DNA of 64,000 nucleotides. It comes from Hyperoodon ampullatus (Eukaryota > Chordata > Mammalia > Artiodactyla > Ziphiidae). This document shows, in pieces, positions 62,467 through 64,000 of this stretch (its first letter is position 1; the number at the start of each line of letters is the position of its first letter). The notes under the pieces are model-generated. The model was given only the letters and a program-made list of their open reading frames with translations, was not told the DNA's origin and searched no databases. The position numbers and the translations under genes are program-made. The stretch is from positions 98,855,513-98,919,512 of the forward strand of contig OX457057.1 of the NCBI GenBank assembly GCA_949752795.1, written 5' to 3'.

Positions 62467-62858
62467 TGATGGTGAGTCAGGTGCAGCAACAAGAGGGAAC
62501 ACAGGAGAGACTCGGGGAAACAAAGTTTGCTATACTCATAGGTCCTAAAGAGGCAGAGGCACAAGATGCTAAGAGGTCACAGGGAGAAGTGCTGAGGGAG
62601 AGGACTCAACAAGAAGATAGGGAGGAAAGAGAGAGAGAAAGAGAACCTGTGAGCAAGTGCTTTTATTGGGGGTTAGGGTGGAGTACACAAGCAAAAAGTG
62701 CCAGGGGATTTCATTGGTGTGTTTCAATGTCAGTAGGTGACAGACAGAAGAAGGGGAACTTGTGGCAAGGGCCAACTCTATCATATTTTCTCACCTGGGC
62801 AGGGTGCTCAGATCCTATTTGTGGGGATGCTGAGGCAGCAGGAAAAAATGAAGTTTTT
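62467..62858 (-). repeat. probable endogenous retroviral LTR, minus
   Basis: In minus sense, AATAAA (62667-62662) is followed by 'agcacttgctcacaggttct' and a long C/T-rich U5-like stretch. This suits a gammaretrovirus-like R/U5 and lies downstream of the env remnant. Ends are guesses. The SINE at 62877 lies between it and env. Confidence 0.45.
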
Positions 62859-62876
62859 AAATTTACAATACAGTTG

Positions 62877-63234
62877 GGGCTTCCCTGGTGGTACAGGGGT
62901 TAAGAATCCGCCTGCCAATGCAGGGGACACTGGTTCGAGCCCTGGTCTGGGAAGATCCCACATGCCACAGAGCAACTAAGCCTGTGTGCCACAACAACTG
63001 AGCTTGTGCTCTAGACCCCGTGAGCCACAACTACTGAGCCCACGTGCCACAACTACTGAAGCCCACATGCCTAGAGCTCATGTTCTGCAACAAGAGAAGC
63101 CACCACAATGAGAAGCCCGTGCACTTCAGCCAAGAGTAGCCCCTGCTCACCGCAACTAGAGAAAGCCTGAGTACAGCAATGAAGACCCAACACAGCCAAA
63201 AATAAATAAATAAAATTAATTAATTAAAAAAATA
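62877..63234 (+). mobile_element. long-form CHR-type SINE
   Basis: About 340-bp form with an extended body of repeated 'gccacaactactgagcc' units, tail (AAAT)n. Exact 18-bp duplication aaatttacaatacagttg (62859-62876, 63235-63252). Confidence 0.94.
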
Positions 63235-63289
63235 AAATTTACAATACAGTTGACCCTGTGGGGTTCAACATCACTGACAATTCTAATTG

Positions 63290-64000
63290 GGAATCAGAAT
63301 GGATAATGCTTGCCCCCTGGCTTCTGGAGATTTTAAAGGTGGATGGAAGAGGTTGACTTAGCCACTGAAGGAAAATTTTGATAAAGGTGACAACTAGGAA
63401 GAGTTCTATTAGGCATATTATGAAGGTTTGGTACCCAGTTCACAAACAGGCACCATACTTTGTGGGAGAAATCCAGGCACCTCTGGATTAAGGAAATCTG
63501 TTGGAAGATGTTGGTTATATTACAAAAGATCTTTACCTCTTGGCCATTCCTCATAGCTTGGTCTGTACCTGTCCAGACTTATTCGTACACATACAACAGG
63601 AGGTATCCTGAATGGCACAAACCCCTCCTTCCCTGGCTAGTAAAAAGACAAGAGCCAGTCTGTTATCCATTACCACCTGGGCTAGAGACTAATGGACTAG
63701 TTGTAAAAGGGACAATGTTTTGACCAGGCTTTTAATATTACTGAAAAGTCAACTGAAAGGTGCTAGTTTGTAGTTATAAGTTGATTTTTTTTGACAAAGA
63801 CTTCTGTTCTGATGCCAATTCTGGCAGATCCTATAGCTATGGCAAGTGCTAGTAAGATAGGGATAAATATAGCCCATTTTGCCTTGTGTCCTTGGGTTGA
63901 TAGAAACAAGGAGGTACCCAGTGGACAAGGAACTAGGGGAATCCCCATGTAATCATTGCACATTGGCGTATGGTTTCATTAGGGAAAACCTGTGGGGAAG
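63290..64000 (-). pseudogene. endogenous retrovirus envelope (transmembrane part), decayed
   Basis: Minus-strand remnant cut off by the window edge. A 66-codon frame (63963-63763) contains a long hydrophobic segment at 63882-63811, placed like a fusion peptide. Further on, in another frame, 63619-63593 encodes CAIQDTSCC, the CX6CC motif that marks gammaretrovirus-like envelope transmembrane subunits, in a context resembling their immunosuppressive-domain region. The two blocks are in different frames and in-frame stops separate them, so no functional envelope is encoded. The following sequence (63554-63333) is also open only in short pieces. The probable LTR is at 62467-62858. The class is inferred from motif form alone. 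Confidence 0.7.

Noticed and set aside
62877..62960. tRNA-like promoter boxes considered as a tRNA gene
   Set aside because: Part of a tRNA-derived SINE; no cloverleaf was supported and the copy has an A-rich tail and target duplications.

Overview
The window is mammalian nuclear DNA, very probably from a cetacean. It is AT-rich and almost saturated with interspersed repeats. It carries about fourteen tRNA-derived SINEs of the CHR type, with the diagnostic 'gcttccctggtggc' head. Several are near-identical with exact target-site duplications, so this family was recently active. No BovB or ruminant-specific repeats were noticed. The species call is inference; the mammalian call is secure.

The one host gene is LRIF1 (ligand-dependent nuclear receptor-interacting factor 1, also HBiX1), on the minus strand at about 23.0-39.3 kb. 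All four coding exons can be placed: 39037-38970, 28194-26685, 25458-25186 and 24373-23936. The splice sites fit GT/AG, the phases close and the predicted protein has 762 residues. Exon 1 lies in a CpG-rich island (about 38.57-39.72 kb) with GC, CCAAT and ETS-like motifs and, just inside intron 1, a perfect three-unit heat-shock element.

Left flank (1-22.7 kb): old L1 pieces, MLT1-like LTRs and SINEs surround a full-length L1 on the minus strand (3205-10533). This L1 has an exact 14-bp target-site duplication, an intact ORF1, and an ORF2 split by one frameshift in a homopolymer. Its long 5' UTR has a YY1-type site at the very start, three tandem promoter-proximal repeats and a large purine/pyrimidine tract. 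It interrupted an older repeat whose two halves lie on either side.

Intron 1 of LRIF1 (28.2-38.97 kb) holds ancient L2, MIR and hAT remnants, a 45-bp L1-tail insertion and a perfect 26-bp inverted repeat.

Right flank (39.7-64 kb): L1 copies in both orientations. They include a decayed 49.4-54.2 kb plus-strand copy and a near-complete old minus-strand copy at about 55.5-62.3 kb. The right edge holds a decayed endogenous retrovirus on the minus strand: an envelope transmembrane remnant with a CX6CC motif, followed by a probable LTR. No host gene other than LRIF1, no CRISPR array and no prokaryote-style system is present. The interest is in transposon biology and in a few unusual local structures.
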